This document shows positions 47,938 through 59,349 of a DNA stretch of 64,000 bases, piece after piece; position 1 is the first letter of the stretch; each line of letters begins with the position of its first letter. The notes beneath the pieces were generated by a model. It had not been told where the DNA came from, did not search any database, and was given only the letters and a program-made list of their open reading frames with translations. This stretch comes from Botryotinia globosa (lineage: Eukaryota; Ascomycota; Leotiomycetes; Helotiales; Sclerotiniaceae). The DNA lies in assembly GCA_014898425.1 (NCBI GenBank), contig RCSZ01000013.1:1977501-2041500 (forward strand), given 5' to 3'. The position numbers and the translations under genes are program-made.

Positions 47938-48744
47938 TCAGTGAAGCATCAAAGTCTTGGAGACATACAAAAAGCTAAATAAATATCCCAATGTACTCAT
48001 TCTGCCTTCAGTACTTCTGGATTCTTCTCTCTTGACTGTTCCAATTTTATGCACAGTTGGCGCAGCAGAATTAGATGGTGAAGATGGCGGTGACGAAAGT
48101 GAGTGGATATCTGGTGGTATTATTACCCAATCATTCACGTCTTCCTCTTCTAATTGCTGTTGGGGATTACAATCAGGAGGAGAACGAGAACTGTGGTAAA
48201 ATTCTGAAGCAGAGATACCTTGAATGGGAGGGGAAGGTGGACGATCTCTGGTTGGAGGGATGGAAGCTTTAGAGAATTGACGGTGCGAGATGGGGTGGAA
48301 CCATGGTTGGGGAGTAGATGGTTTCGTCGAGGTTGAGGACACGGAAGGGGAAATTGAAGGAGATGGCGGCGCTAGGGAATCAAAATCTGTCTGTAAGGAA
48401 TCGAAAAAAAGGGCTTTGCAGAATGGTGGAACATCAGAGGGTTCTTGGTTTGACGGGCCGGATGATTTGAGGTCGCGGTTGATTGTGGATGTGCTGCTAT
48501 AGTCACATTCATACGAGTTACGGTTGAAACTCGAAGTAGTTGAAGGGGGAACGTGAATTGGAGCGGGTGGTGTAAGTGGAGTGCGGGGTGGTGGACGAGT
48601 AGGAGGGGGAGGATAAGGAGGGAGAGTATCCGAATCTGAGGTTGATTCTGGTTCGTCGGAAGGGGGGAGGAATACCCAAGTGGGAGGTCGCGGTCGATTA
48701 ATTATCAAGGTGGCATCTGCGGTTGAGGGAAGTGTATACGGCAT
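47938..48744 (-). CDS. Proline/serine-rich hypothetical protein
   Basis: A single frame of 268 residues starts at an ATG at 48744. It is dominated by Pro, Ser and Thr (LPPYPPPPTRPPPRTPLTPP, PPSPSISPSVSSTST) with acidic patches and a DWVIIPPD motif near residue 210. It ends in a more hydrophobic tail (TLGYLFSFLYVSKTLMLH) that could instead be read-through into an intron. The length and clean start make it likely to be real, but low-complexity composition alone can keep frames open. No family is recognised. Confidence 0.5.
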   Translation of the reverse strand: MPYTLPSTADATLIINRPRPPTWVFLPPSDEPESTSDSDTLPPYPPPPTRPPPRTPLTPPAPIHVPPSTTSSFNRNSYECDYSSTSTINRDLKSSGPSNQEPSDVPPFCKALFFDSLQTDFDSLAPPSPSISPSVSSTSTKPSTPQPWFHPISHRQFSKASIPPTRDRPPSPPIQGISASEFYHSSRSPPDCNPQQQLEEEDVNDWVIIPPDIHSLSSPPSSPSNSAAPTVHKIGTVKREESRSTEGRMSTLGYLFSFLYVSKTLMLH

Positions 48745-49019
48745 CCTGATGGTAGTTTGAGGGGGTTTAAACGGTGAGGAATGAAGTTCACGATGACATG
48801 ATGTGAGAAGCTCTCATTAAAGCGAGCACCCTTCTACATTTTTCAAGTTCATTTTCTTTGTCCTGATTCGTGGATTTGATCGACCTCTTTGTTCAGAGAC
48901 TATCCAATGATTTTTTATGTGAATTTCGGAATGGTTAGGAAGATATGCCGGTCGAAAACTCCATGTTTCCCTTTGTTCAATATTTGATGCTTGCGGGCAA
49001 CTCGACAGAGTGTGGTGGT

Positions 49020-49050
<31 letters not shown>

Positions 49051-49670
49051 CGTGGATTGTTCGTAGACCCGAGTATGGAAATTCGGAGAAAGAAATTGTC
49101 TCGAGGAAACTTGGAATCATATGATGAGTTCTGTATATGATTGACTGCATTTGCACAACATTTGTGGTAGTAGTCTATGTATCAAATGGCATGTGAGTAT
49201 GGTTGAGGCGACGTCGATGCAAACATCACAATTCTAACGGTGTGTGGAAGTGCGACTTTTTGATATTCAAAATTGACAGAGAGAATAATTGTTCTCATAC
49301 AATCGAGTATCAAGACAAGGTTGATTGATTCTAAGAAGGGTTTGTCGTTTTCCCGAGGTATTGATAGACAATATCCATGAAGAATGTTGAAAGGTGGTAG
49401 GTTTCCAGATTTAATCAAAGTACTCGCCAGCAGAGCAGATTATTGAAAGGTTCAAACAAATGATTTGTAGAAAAATCTACGGCTGATTATTGATTCAAGC
49501 TTAGATTTAACTGGATTTATACTGAGTTTAAGAGAACATCATGCAGCAGAGCAAGCAGTAGATCTTGCAGATTTTCTGCAGAGCAGATAGGACCTTTAGT
49601 AGAGCACCTGTAGAGCAGATTATCTGCAAATCACCTACAGGTGCAGATTTCTGGCTAGCCTATTCTCCTC
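48745..49670. other. Intergenic with a long poly-G tract
   Basis: It contains an unbroken run of about 28 G (listed separately). At 49550-49650 there is an AGCAG/TGCAG-rich patch with repeated 'gagcaga' and 'gcagatt' words. No gene is supported. Confidence 0.5.
49023..49050. repeat. Homopolymer of about 28 G
   Basis: Seen directly. Long homopolymers are often miscounted in assemblies, so the exact length is unreliable. Confidence 0.8.
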
Positions 49671-51137
49671 TTAGAGCCTATCCTCAACCTTTGCTTGTCC
49701 GATACCTTTAGCTTTACAATCCAATAACGCTCCTCTTAAAAGCGCCTCAATCGCATTCTTCATGGTCTCCGCATTAGTACTTGCAGGAGACTTGAATGGA
49801 TTCTCCTCATCTTCTTTTAACTGAGCCGCCGCATCAAGTTCCTCCTGAGTAGCAGTGTCTGAATTCATTTTCGGAGTAACACCTACAACACGATGTAGTT
49901 TGTTATGATCCGGTTGTCTCTCATAATCGGGACTTTCAAGAACATCTAACGCATCCAAGACAGCCTCAGGACATGTACCTAGAGCAGCTAGCACATCATA
50001 AACTATGACTTTGCAATACTCCACAATTTCTTCACTTTCTGGATTCGGAAGCAGCTCGGGGTTTATTTCGCGTTCCCTCGTGTCGAAATAAGTGGTTCTT
50101 CTCAGTAGGAACCATTGCTGATCGCGATCTTTCATGACCGGAGCGGGCTTCCCATTGATCATCCTACATGCTCCTTTGTAGTAAAGTATGTTCTGAGGTG
50201 CTTCTATATCTCTCAGAGCAATTCCCAAAATTTGTCCAGTTTCGGCCATTTCTGAGAATATTGTAGGTCTCAGTGGTGTGCCATAGGCTGCGATCTTGCT
50301 ATAAGCCACAGAAGATATTTCTTCTCGATCTAGAAATGAATGGAATTCTTGAGCTGATGGCCAATGGAAGTCATTGTTGGCAGCTCCTTGGTCAGCCTTG
50401 AGAGTACTGTGACTTTTCGGTTCTTTGCTGTCATCTCTGGATTGATCGATTTTGTAGTTACCTTGTAGGACAACCTTGGCTATCACATGCTTCAAGGGGT
50501 GTGGCTGTGAGGAATCCTTTGGTCGTAACGACCTTTCAAACTCAGAAATATCTTGTAGAGAAGATATAAGCAAAAATGTTATCTTATAGTTGTCTCTCTC
50601 GGCGTTATTCTTGAGCTGATGTAAGAGTTCTAGACCTCTAGGTTGCTTTGGATAAGGTTTTTCCCCCATGACGCTTACAGGGAATTCATATAAATCTGGG
50701 GAAATGTTCTTTTCGGTGCCTCTGGTGCCTTGTCCAACAGGTATATCCTCAAGACCGAGAAGATCAAGAGATTGGCGTGCGAGATGTGCCCTTGCGTCTT
50801 CCGGTAGCAGGTTTGCAATACAACCTTCGAGTTTTATTGCACCCAGACGATGAAGTTCCTTCAAAAGTATCATAGCCGCGAGATCATCATAATCTTTACC
50901 GACATCTGTGATGACAACAACGTGCGGGATATCAAAGTTCTGTTTTCGCAAGGTACTGACAGCATCTATGATTTTTTGATAGACCGCCGTCTCTATTTCG
51001 TTGAGGCCATCCGGAATAGAGTTATGACTTTTTTGACCAGTCATATTGTGTTTCTGAAAAAAGTGTTCTAGCTTTGATTTAATCTGGCATAGATAGAATA
51101 TTGAAGTGACGTGGATGTATGGAGTGGAAGAATCCAT
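49671..51137 (-). CDS. Nucleoside hydrolase-like protein
   Basis: A single frame of up to 488 residues. Near residue 75 it has PHVVVITDVGKDYDDLAAMI, the N-terminal metal/ribose motif of the inosine-uridine nucleoside hydrolase fold (usually DTDxGxDD), here as D-V-G-K-D-Y-D-D. Further on come a strand/Asn-rich region (LQGNYKID, ADQGAANNDFHWPSA) and a C-terminal YYKGACRMINGKPAPVM. Classical enzymes hydrolyse ribonucleosides to base and ribose with Ca2+; the changed spacing of the Asp motif means activity or substrate may differ. Two starts compete: ATG 51137, and ATG 51044 (residue 32). A TATA-like sequence only 24 bp upstream of the first favours the second. The length exceeds the usual 310-340 residues, with an added charged C-terminal region. 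Confidence 0.75.
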   Translation of the reverse strand: MDSSTPYIHVTSIFYLCQIKSKLEHFFQKHNMTGQKSHNSIPDGLNEIETAVYQKIIDAVSTLRKQNFDIPHVVVITDVGKDYDDLAAMILLKELHRLGAIKLEGCIANLLPEDARAHLARQSLDLLGLEDIPVGQGTRGTEKNISPDLYEFPVSVMGEKPYPKQPRGLELLHQLKNNAERDNYKITFLLISSLQDISEFERSLRPKDSSQPHPLKHVIAKVVLQGNYKIDQSRDDSKEPKSHSTLKADQGAANNDFHWPSAQEFHSFLDREEISSVAYSKIAAYGTPLRPTIFSEMAETGQILGIALRDIEAPQNILYYKGACRMINGKPAPVMKDRDQQWFLLRRTTYFDTREREINPELLPNPESEEIVEYCKVIVYDVLAALGTCPEAVLDALDVLESPDYERQPDHNKLHRVVGVTPKMNSDTATQEELDAAAQLKEDEENPFKSPASTNAETMKNAIEALLRGALLDCKAKGIGQAKVEDRL

Positions 51138-51160
51138 TCCGAAAATGGTGTGGGAGGAAA

Positions 51161-51171
51161 CTATATATATG
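51161..51171 (-). promoter_or_regulatory. TATA-like element upstream of the nucleoside hydrolase-like gene
   Basis: Minus-strand CATATATATAG lies 24 bp before the first ATG and about 117 bp before the second in-frame ATG of the gene ending at 49671. The spacing suits transcription starting near or after the first ATG. Confidence 0.4.
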
Positions 51172-52271
51172 TTTCAAAAATGCTGCGCAATAATGGTCAT
51201 CGTATAGCAAAGGTCAAAACTTAATCAAGTATGATCAATCAAAGAGGGGTGATTCATGTTGGAAAGCTGCAAATTTGTTTGAATAAATGAATGGAGTACT
51301 TCAAAGGCCTAGGTGACCTTATTCACGGGGCTATCTAGGTTGCTGCGGCACGAAGCCAACGGACAATGATTCCAAAGACAAGTACCTAGGTATGTACCTG
51401 GGTGGTTAGATGAGGTAGATGTTCGGGCAGCATACAATAGATCCTTTTGCAGGCCAGTTTTGCGAAAGTCTTATTCTTTTCTGATGATGGTGAACTCTGA
51501 TGATTGTGAATAATACGGGTAATCTCGAAAGATTAAAAGTCCTGTGTGGTCAAATAGATGCAATGACTAAAAAATGACATGGTAACCTGAGGCTGAGAAT
51601 CTGGCGTTCTTCTAAGGCGTTCTCGGTGATCCACTCAATGATCCATGGATTCCATGGATTCTAATAAAGTTCTTTATATAGAAAAACTTAGCTATATTAA
51701 ACTAAGATATATCAGAATCTTAAATTTATCGAAATGATTTCTTCATTTGAATACTTTTTATATAGTAATATTAAATTTTTGAATAAAATTAGAATATCGG
51801 ATACTTTATTGTAAATCTAATATAAATTTTGATAATAAATCTAATTAAATGAACTTTTTTTTAAATTAATAAACTTGATTTATTATAATCATATAATTTT
51901 TTTTTTCAAAAATATTAAAATTTAGAATTGAAATCAATTCAAAAATTTAATTCAAAAACTTAAGCCACTATTTTTTATATTGAAATCTTTTTTATATCAG
52001 ATTTAATTGATCGAAAATCTCAATCCTACATAATCAAGTTTTTTTATAGAATAATAATAAAGCTCCCGAGAGACTCTCCTTATTCATGGGTTTAGCGAAA
52101 GGCGAGATGGCTGTCCCATTCCCCATGCTTAGCTCAGATGCCGATAAGATTACCGCCGACGCCGACTTACCGATCCTGTAGCCTCGCCTAGCCTAGAGTA
52201 CTGATCATCGTTTATCGTTCATCGCAAAGCCATTCCAAACATTTCAATCACCGCAGTCAATCACCTGCATT
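51172..52271. other. Intergenic; contains a decayed family A element
   Basis: The divergent promoters of the nucleoside hydrolase-like and MMTAG2-like genes flank an AT-rich element at 51679-52046. Confidence 0.55.
51679..52046 (+). mobile_element. Family A element, copy 5, heavily decayed (about 368 bp)
   Basis: It tracks copy 3 from TAGAAAAACTTAGCTATATT to taatcaagttttttTATA, with the terminal CAG and CTG changed to TAG and TTA. It remains flanked by TA, and nearly every CCGG is replaced by A/T. The size matches the intact copies within 1 bp. Confidence 0.8.
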
Positions 52272-53214
52272 ATGGATCTCTTATCTACTATACGAAAATC
52301 TGGTTCACGAGGAGGCGTAAACTTTAGTTGGGATGAGGTTCAAAGTTCCCAAGTAAGTAAACCCCGCCACAAACTAATCAATTAAATGGATGCCGTTTAC
52401 TCACATAATATTCTCGCAGCACCGAGAAAATTACCTTGGTCATTCTCTTATGGCCCCAGTTGGTCGATGGCAAAAGGGAAAAGACTTGAATTGGTACGCA
52501 AAGGGAGACGCTGAAACGACTGGCAATGAGACCGCAGAAGAGAAACAGGCACGTGAAAGAAAAGAAGAGATTCGGAAAATTAAAGAGGCTGAGGAAGATG
52601 CGATAGCAAGAGCTCTAGGATTACCCGTCGCACAGCGTGGTGAAGCCACAGGAGCAAATAACGTGGAAGTTGGAGAATTAAAAAGAGTTATTAAAGAATC
52701 GGAAGAAGGAACCGATGATGCTGAAGGGATGGGAAAGGGTACCGGATTTGGCGATTATGTTGGTAATACTGATGGGCAAGATATGCTTCAGATAAAACCC
52801 GAGCCTTCAGAGCAGAGAGGTGGATTACTGAGGAATGACCGCAATAATGAAAGAGTCAACAAATCCGGACGGGATAGAGAAGGACGATCAAAAGAAAAAG
52901 ACAGACGAAGACATCGAAGTCGAAGTAGGGATCATGAAAGAGAACGAAATCATAGGAAGCATCGACATAGATCAAGAAGTGGTGAACGAGAACATCATAG
53001 GCGTCGACATGATGCTAGTCCGCGAAGAAGGGCAAGAAGTCGTAGTCCAGCAGCTCGACCCCGCAGATATCGGAGCAGAAGTCCCGATCGACAACATCGA
53101 TCAAGGAGAGAAGAGGGTTCTAGACACTACGATCCACGAGAGCGCGTGCCTCGAAGAAGTCGCTCGCCAGACATACGAGGCAGAGAAGGAAGGATGCCAG
53201 AGAAAAGACGTTAA
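52272..53214 (+). CDS. MMTAG2-like protein with Arg/Ser-rich tail
   Basis: Two exons, 52272-52352 and 52420-53214, give 291 residues. The N-terminus MDLLSTIRKSGSRGGVNFSW joins HRENYLGHSLMAPVGRWQ, and then KGKDLNWYAK across a 67-nt intron. This N-terminal pattern matches the domain of multiple-myeloma-tumour-associated protein 2 (a kinase-phosphorylation domain family found in animals, plants and fungi). A helical acidic/basic segment (ERKEEIRKIKEAEEDAIARA) follows. The last 110 residues are rich in RS, RH and ER dipeptides (RHRSRSRDHERERNHRKHRH), typical of nuclear speckle or splicing-associated proteins. A role in pre-mRNA processing is an inference from the tail. Confidence 0.85.
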
Positions 53215-53998
53215 TTTTACTATATTTGGCCTCCCACATGGGGAGGGAGTCATCGAAATGGCGTTGAAAGTACAACAAAAGTATACCCATATGTAGTATT
53301 CAGTCTTCTCAAATTCATATTCAGAATGCAAAGTAATGATTCAAAACTGCTCACATACTTGACGATGTCTCTACATGATTTTCAACATTATCCGTTGACT
53401 TATAATCTACGTAGAGATTATCAATATTGTCAGGGTATGTCTTTCATCAAGCATAGCCTACCACCTTTTGCAGCCTTACTTCGTAGCCTTACCTGGTCTG
53501 TGGAAGTAGATGCGTTTCTGCAGGTAGGTAAGCTTAGGTATCCATTCTCGCCATTTAGCCCACCGCGCTTTTGATAGAATTTGGGATTATTCCATTTCTT
53601 CTTGAACAATACCCAAATAATTTGATATTTTGCATTTCAAGCGCCATCTTTCGGTCATTCATTCATTAACTGTTGTACTGTTATTTAATCCTTAAATTCG
53701 TTAGATTTTACCTGTTCTGGAACCCGCTAGAGTAAGATAGTGTGTCTCAGCCTTCCTTCTAGCCTTTCCTACGCTGGTAGCAAACAACCGCCCATTCACA
53801 TCATAACTCCTTACTATAGGCACTACTTCTCGTAGCCAGACATCATACATTCAGCAAGCTGTCATTCATATTAAAGTATGGCTCACAACAAATAAATTTC
53901 TAATTTGTTTCATTGTCTGATATATCTCCCCGAATTTATCGAGCTGCCGAGGAGAGGCAAATCGATACCCTGCGAGATCAACAACACCCATTATCGCC
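53215..53998. other. Intergenic; probable promoter of the GHKL/zincin-like gene
   Basis: No supported gene. The frames at 53326-53574 and 53866-54177 (minus) are not family-like, and the latter overlaps the start of the large gene antisense. Confidence 0.5.
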
Positions 53999-56900
53999 AT
54001 GGACTTTACAAAACTACGAGCGGCTGCGCTGAACGATGGTGACGATGAAGAGGCCGTTACGGTTAATACAAGAGCTTTGATAGATAAAGTCCTAGCTAGA
54101 TATTCTGGGGAATGGACAACTCTACGAGAATTAATCCAGAATGCTGCAGATGCGCAAGCAACGACAGTTACGATCAAGTTCGAGACGTTACCCTCTTTTC
54201 AAGTCCCGACCCCAAATACCACAAATCAATCAGAGATATTGAAACATGTCCTTCTTAATCATACGCTGAAGAGATTGTTAGCCACCAACAATGGGCAGGC
54301 ATTCGGAGTCAATGATTGGTCGAGGTTGAAGAGAATAGCTGAGGGGAATCCAGATGAAACGAAGATTGGAGCTTTCGGTGTAGGCTTCTATAGTGTTTTC
54401 GCTGATTGCGAAGACCCTTTTGTCAGCTCGGGAGATCAGGCTATGGCATTTTACTGGAAAGGCAACTCCTTATTTACCAAGAAGATACAATTACCTCCTA
54501 GTGAAGCAAATCCCAATACAAGCTTCGTCCTCGACTACCGGAACAACACAACGCCAATGCCCAATTTGCTTTCTATTGCCCAATTTTTGGCAACAAGTCT
54601 GACATTCGTGGCTTTACAAAATATCGAATTATATGTCGATGATTTTAAGATTATATCTTTGAAGAAGAAATCTGCACCAAGTTATGATGTTCCTATCGCG
54701 AGGGATGTTACGACAAGGTCTAAAGAAGGTCTCATGAAGGTCCAAAAGCTTGAGAGAGAAAGCGTACAAATGGATGCTACCTTTATGAATGTTGTGGGTT
54801 GGAAACCTGCCAAACCATCCACATCTAAACCCTCTTATGATAATAGCTACGGAAGCTCCAACGATGTACCCTCTCTCCGTTCCTTCTTTTCTAGACTTAC
54901 TTCGAATAATAGCCAGGCTCAACAAAAAGCAAAAGCTTTGCAAGAGGAAAAGGCCATGCAAGAAGTGCTACTTGAAGATCTGACAGCTCTGACAACAACC
55001 AATGTATTTCTACGTGTGACTACTGCAACGATCAAGACTTATATTCAACCAAGTTTCGCAGCGGAGCTGGAACGAGCCACTAAAAAACCACCTCCCAAAA
55101 CCACCAAATTGGCCATTCTAACATCTTCTTATGATGAGACTGAAGCATCTGCACATGATAATCTAGTCTCAAAAAACGTTGACGTTTTCGCATCTGTTCT
55201 TCCGGGAAAGAAACCTGGTGGTCGGGTTTTCATCGGTTTCCCGACTCATCAAACAACTGGTGCAGGTATGCATCTATCTGCGCCATCTGTCATTCCGACC
55301 GTAGAGCGTGAATCTATTGATTTGAATGCTCGATATGTTCGAACTTGGAATCTGGAAATGCTTCGAGTTGCCGGTATCATGGCAAGATTAGCATTTGCTA
55401 ATGAAATGTCTGATCTCGCCGACAAGATCAAACGTGCAACTCAATCAAACGGAAACGGAAATAAGGTGACGAAGCGCGAGATTGAGCAGTTTTTGCCAGA
55501 AGCTGCACACATATTGAAAACTTTTGCCTTTGGAGATTCTACCCCAAGTTCTCAAGTTTCCCAAGTTATCGAAGAAGCGTTTTGGACAGCATATCAGAAG
55601 GCATCGATCGAAGTTTATAGTACCAGGAGTGTTCTTCCAACGACGAAGGTTCGGTTGGCCACAGAAGATTTGAGTGGATTTGTGGAGGGGATCCCTGTCG
55701 TTCCAGATGCACTAGTCGAATCCGAATTTGTGAAGAAGCTAAAAGACTTTGAGCTCATCACTGAAATCACAATTGGCGACGTTAAGCAAGAGCTTGAGGC
55801 AAAGGCACTTACCAAGGAACAACTCATTCAATTTGTCAAGTGGGCAGGCCATAAAGCTATCCTTGGAGAGATCGATGCCCAGACTATCCACTCTTTATTC
55901 GATGTTGCTGTTGCCACTCTAGGCGATGATAAAAATCAGGGTGGAATTATTGCGCTTGGCAGTGTCACGAGTTACTTGAATGTCAATAGAATACCACCTG
56001 ACGCTCCGGTTCCTCCGACCACAATCCCTTTTGAGTTCACTCGAGAATGTCAACCGAACGAACTCCAGGCCCTAGGGTGGGAGCCTCTCGAGGTTGTGCC
56101 GTGGTTGCGTTATTTAATAGAATCGAGAGATAGAAATGGCCCGGAACAAAACATCACAACGACACCACAATTCGCTGCCAAAGTTCTTCACATTATCTCA
56201 AAGTCGTGGGAAGGAATGGGTCCCAATTCCAAAGCGACCGTCACATCACTACTGTCAACTTTGACAGTGATTCCAACCAAGTGTGGCATGAGAAAACCCG
56301 GCGAGGCTTTTTTCGAAAGTGTAAAGCTTTTTGAAGATTTGCCCACTCTAACGAATTGTCCGGGTGTCAAAGAGAAGTTCCTTGCAGCTATTGGAGTACG
56401 GAAAACAGTAGATCTGGAGACAATTTTCAGTCGACTTCTTGCACCTCCCACACAAGCCAAAGAAGGTGAGGTATCCAAGAACAGTCGCCACATGGACTTG
56501 ATTAAGTATTTGGCCTCGGTAAAGGAAGATATCCCATCAGAAGATCTCAAGAGATTGAAAGAATCACAAATCTGCCCTGCCGAGGCAGGCCCTCCTGGTC
56601 AGGAATCCTCCCAAGGTACAGCTCGAATGTACAAAGTCCGTGAACTCTTTGAGCCAAAAGATGCACTCAGGGACTTGGGACTGCCAATACTTCAATGGCC
56701 AGGGCCTCCATCTAGTTACCGGTCCACCAGTAACGAAGGTCGCTTCTTATCTATGCTTGGGTTGAGGTCTTCTCCTTCAGTTCCTGGACTTATTGATCTG
56801 ATGTCATCGACTGATTTTATCCTCCGAGACAAAGCTATGGTTTACTTTATCGCAAACCATCACATGAATGGTTACGCGAGCTTTGATGTCAGTACCACTA

Positions 56901-59349
56901 CGAAAGGAATTCTCCCAATCGAAGGCGACGAGAAACGAAGAGTTGCACCTTATGAATGCTTCACGAATGAGAAGAGCTCCGTTCTTGGTTTCGAATTATT
57001 GAGACAAGATCTTCGTATTCATGCTAACAAATTTGGTGTTGCCGTTGATCCCTCAATTACAGAATGTGTCAATCGACTAATTAAAAGTCCTCCAAAATCT
57101 CGCCGTGAAGCTATCACACTCTTCGGATATTTTTCGAGTAGACTCGGTGAGGTTGGTCTTAATAGTTGTGCCAAATTGAGTGATTCACCTATCGTTCCCA
57201 TACCCGACAATCGAGAAATTACGAGCGGACTTTCCAATGAAAAGCCACAACCTTCTAGTAAGATCAAGTATCTTACACCTCGACAATGTTATCTGGGAAG
57301 TTCTTCAGAATATAGTAATATTTTTGACTTTGTCGATTTTGGTACTGAGGCCAATACATTTCTTCTCAAGTGCGGGTCCAAAAATGAGCCTACCAAATTA
57401 GAACTTGCTGCTCTGGTTTGCCAAGAACCTGCACGTCTCCTTGGAATCATGCAAAGTCCTGAAAAATACTTGAATCTCCTCAGGTCTCTTGCAATTGATC
57501 TACCCATGCTGAGAAGAGACACGGCTCTATTCAGGCAGATGAAAGTTTCTAAGTTTCTTCTCGGATCCAAGGAAATCTCGGCTGCCAAGGAAACATCAAA
57601 TACCACCAGTCTTATAGACCAGCAGGATCTTGATGTGGAAGAAACGGAGGATGCCCCCCTTAAACAGTGGCATTTGGAGCAACCCAATAAGATTGTTGTT
57701 GTTGATGATTATAACAGCTACCGTCTCTTCAAAGAAAACTTAGTCTGCGCCCCTCTAGAGGATACTCTGGAAGAGTTTTATCTCGCACTTGGATCTACCA
57801 ATCTTAGTAACATTGTACAAGAAGATCTTCGTGTCGGTCAGGCTGTTGCATATCAAGGAGATTCCGTCAAACTCCGTAAGCATATTCTTGAGAGATCAAA
57901 ATTGTTCTTGCATGAGTCACCACGTGAGAATGTGAAACGGGATAGTCGATGGCTGGAGAAGAACTTGACGGTGCAGGTTGTCAGTGGCATACAAGTTCGA
58001 CGATCCTTGAAAGGTCAAAATTTGTCAAACACAGAAAAAAGGACAGCTGCCTGTATTCAAGAGCGATACAAAGGATTACAACTACTGGTAACTAATGCAT
58101 ATGATACATATCAAATTAGTTTGGCTATGTGCAAGCACTTATTAGCTCGCCCACAACAACAGTCATATCTTACGTTTGAATCTTTTCTCACTTTATCCTT
58201 GCAGCAATTACGTTCTCGTGGTTACAACGTGGAGAGAATTCTAAGAGCCAAGGCAGCTGAGGCACGGATTGCCGAAGAAGAAAGAAAGAGACAACTCGAA
58301 ACGGAACAAGAACAAATTCGGGAGCAAGAAGACCAATGGCGAGAAGATCAAAAACAGGAGGCTGTCGCTTCTGCACAAGATGAAAATCGTCGAAATTCTC
58401 ATGTTGCTATGCCCGGTGCATTTGGTTCCGATTCTCCATCACCACCTCAAGCTAAGAAAGAAAAGAGTCGAGGATTATTCTCAAATCTTTCGCGACGCTT
58501 TGGTCTTGAGAGTAGTAATGACGAACCAGTAAAATCACCGACACCATTGTCCATAGATGCTCCACCACCACCCCCTTACTCCGAGACTATTGGTCAGAAA
58601 CCCCAAACAGAAAGTGTTACTTCCAACGGCGCCATCAAACAAAATCTGCTCAATGCCATCCAATCATCTCGAGCTCATGATTCCTCCGACCTCTTTTCTC
58701 CTCCATCTACCAACCAGGTTAAGGAACAAGCTGAATATTGCGATTCCACTTCGGGTCAAAACCTCTCCTACTTTGCAGATGCTTCTAACGGCACTCGTAT
58801 CTTCATATCTAACGATAGACAAAACCCTGATGGTCCTAATATTACCGATTTCCTCGCTGCAAATGTCTCTGCCCTCAATAGCTTCGCAGCTTTACTTCAT
58901 GAAGCCGCAGATATTTACAATTTGCCTAGAAATGCAATTCATATTTTCTACGATGATCACGGGAATACTATTGCTTTCAATAGCCAAGGAAGTATCTTTT
59001 GTAATTTTAGGTTTTTTCAACAATTACATCTTAGGAAACTGGATTCAAAAAATGGAGAGGAAAAAGTAGATGCGGGCGCTTATTGGTGGATAGTACTTGC
59101 TCATGAATTGGCGCATAATTTGGTTGGACCTCATAATTCTGATCATAGCTTCTATACGTGAGTATCCCCCTTTGTTTTTCCTTGAATGTATTTTTCGGAG
59201 GGCGCAGAATGAATGAAAGCTAACATTTATATCAAAAAAGTGAGCAATTGATTGCGAATTACTTCCCGAAGATGATGGCGAGAGCAAATAAATATACGAT
59301 GGTCCCACCAAATACCGCCAGCGACAACGCCGGCACCAGTGGACAGTAG
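53999..59349 (+). CDS. Giant sacsin-like GHKL-ATPase protein (DUF3684 type) with C-terminal HExxH motif
   Basis: Two exons, 53999-59157 and 59241-59349, give 1755 residues. The N-terminus is an Hsp90/sacsin-type ATPase: YSGEWTTLRELIQNAADAQA (Glu 44, Asn 48, Asp 51), then KIGAFGVGFYSVF and SLTFVAL. The large middle matches my recollection of the fungal DUF3684 region. A charged coiled coil (ERKRQLETEQEQIREQEDQW) sits near 1430-1460, followed by a disordered Ser/Pro stretch. Residues 1620-1755 form a compact end with WWIVLAHELAHNLVGPHNSD (His 1702, Glu 1703, His 1706, His 1712). The visible stop at 59159-59161 lies in a GTGAGT donor; the next exon gives FYT-EQLIANYFPKMM, ending TSGQ. The acceptor is AAG with a CTAAC branch site about 17 nt upstream. 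A chaperone-like and a metallopeptidase-like part in one chain is inferred; activity is unknown. Confidence 0.85.

Noticed and set aside
53866..54177. 103-aa minus-strand frame at the start of the large GHKL gene
   Set aside because: It is antisense to the strongly supported ATPase N-terminus and has no independent support.
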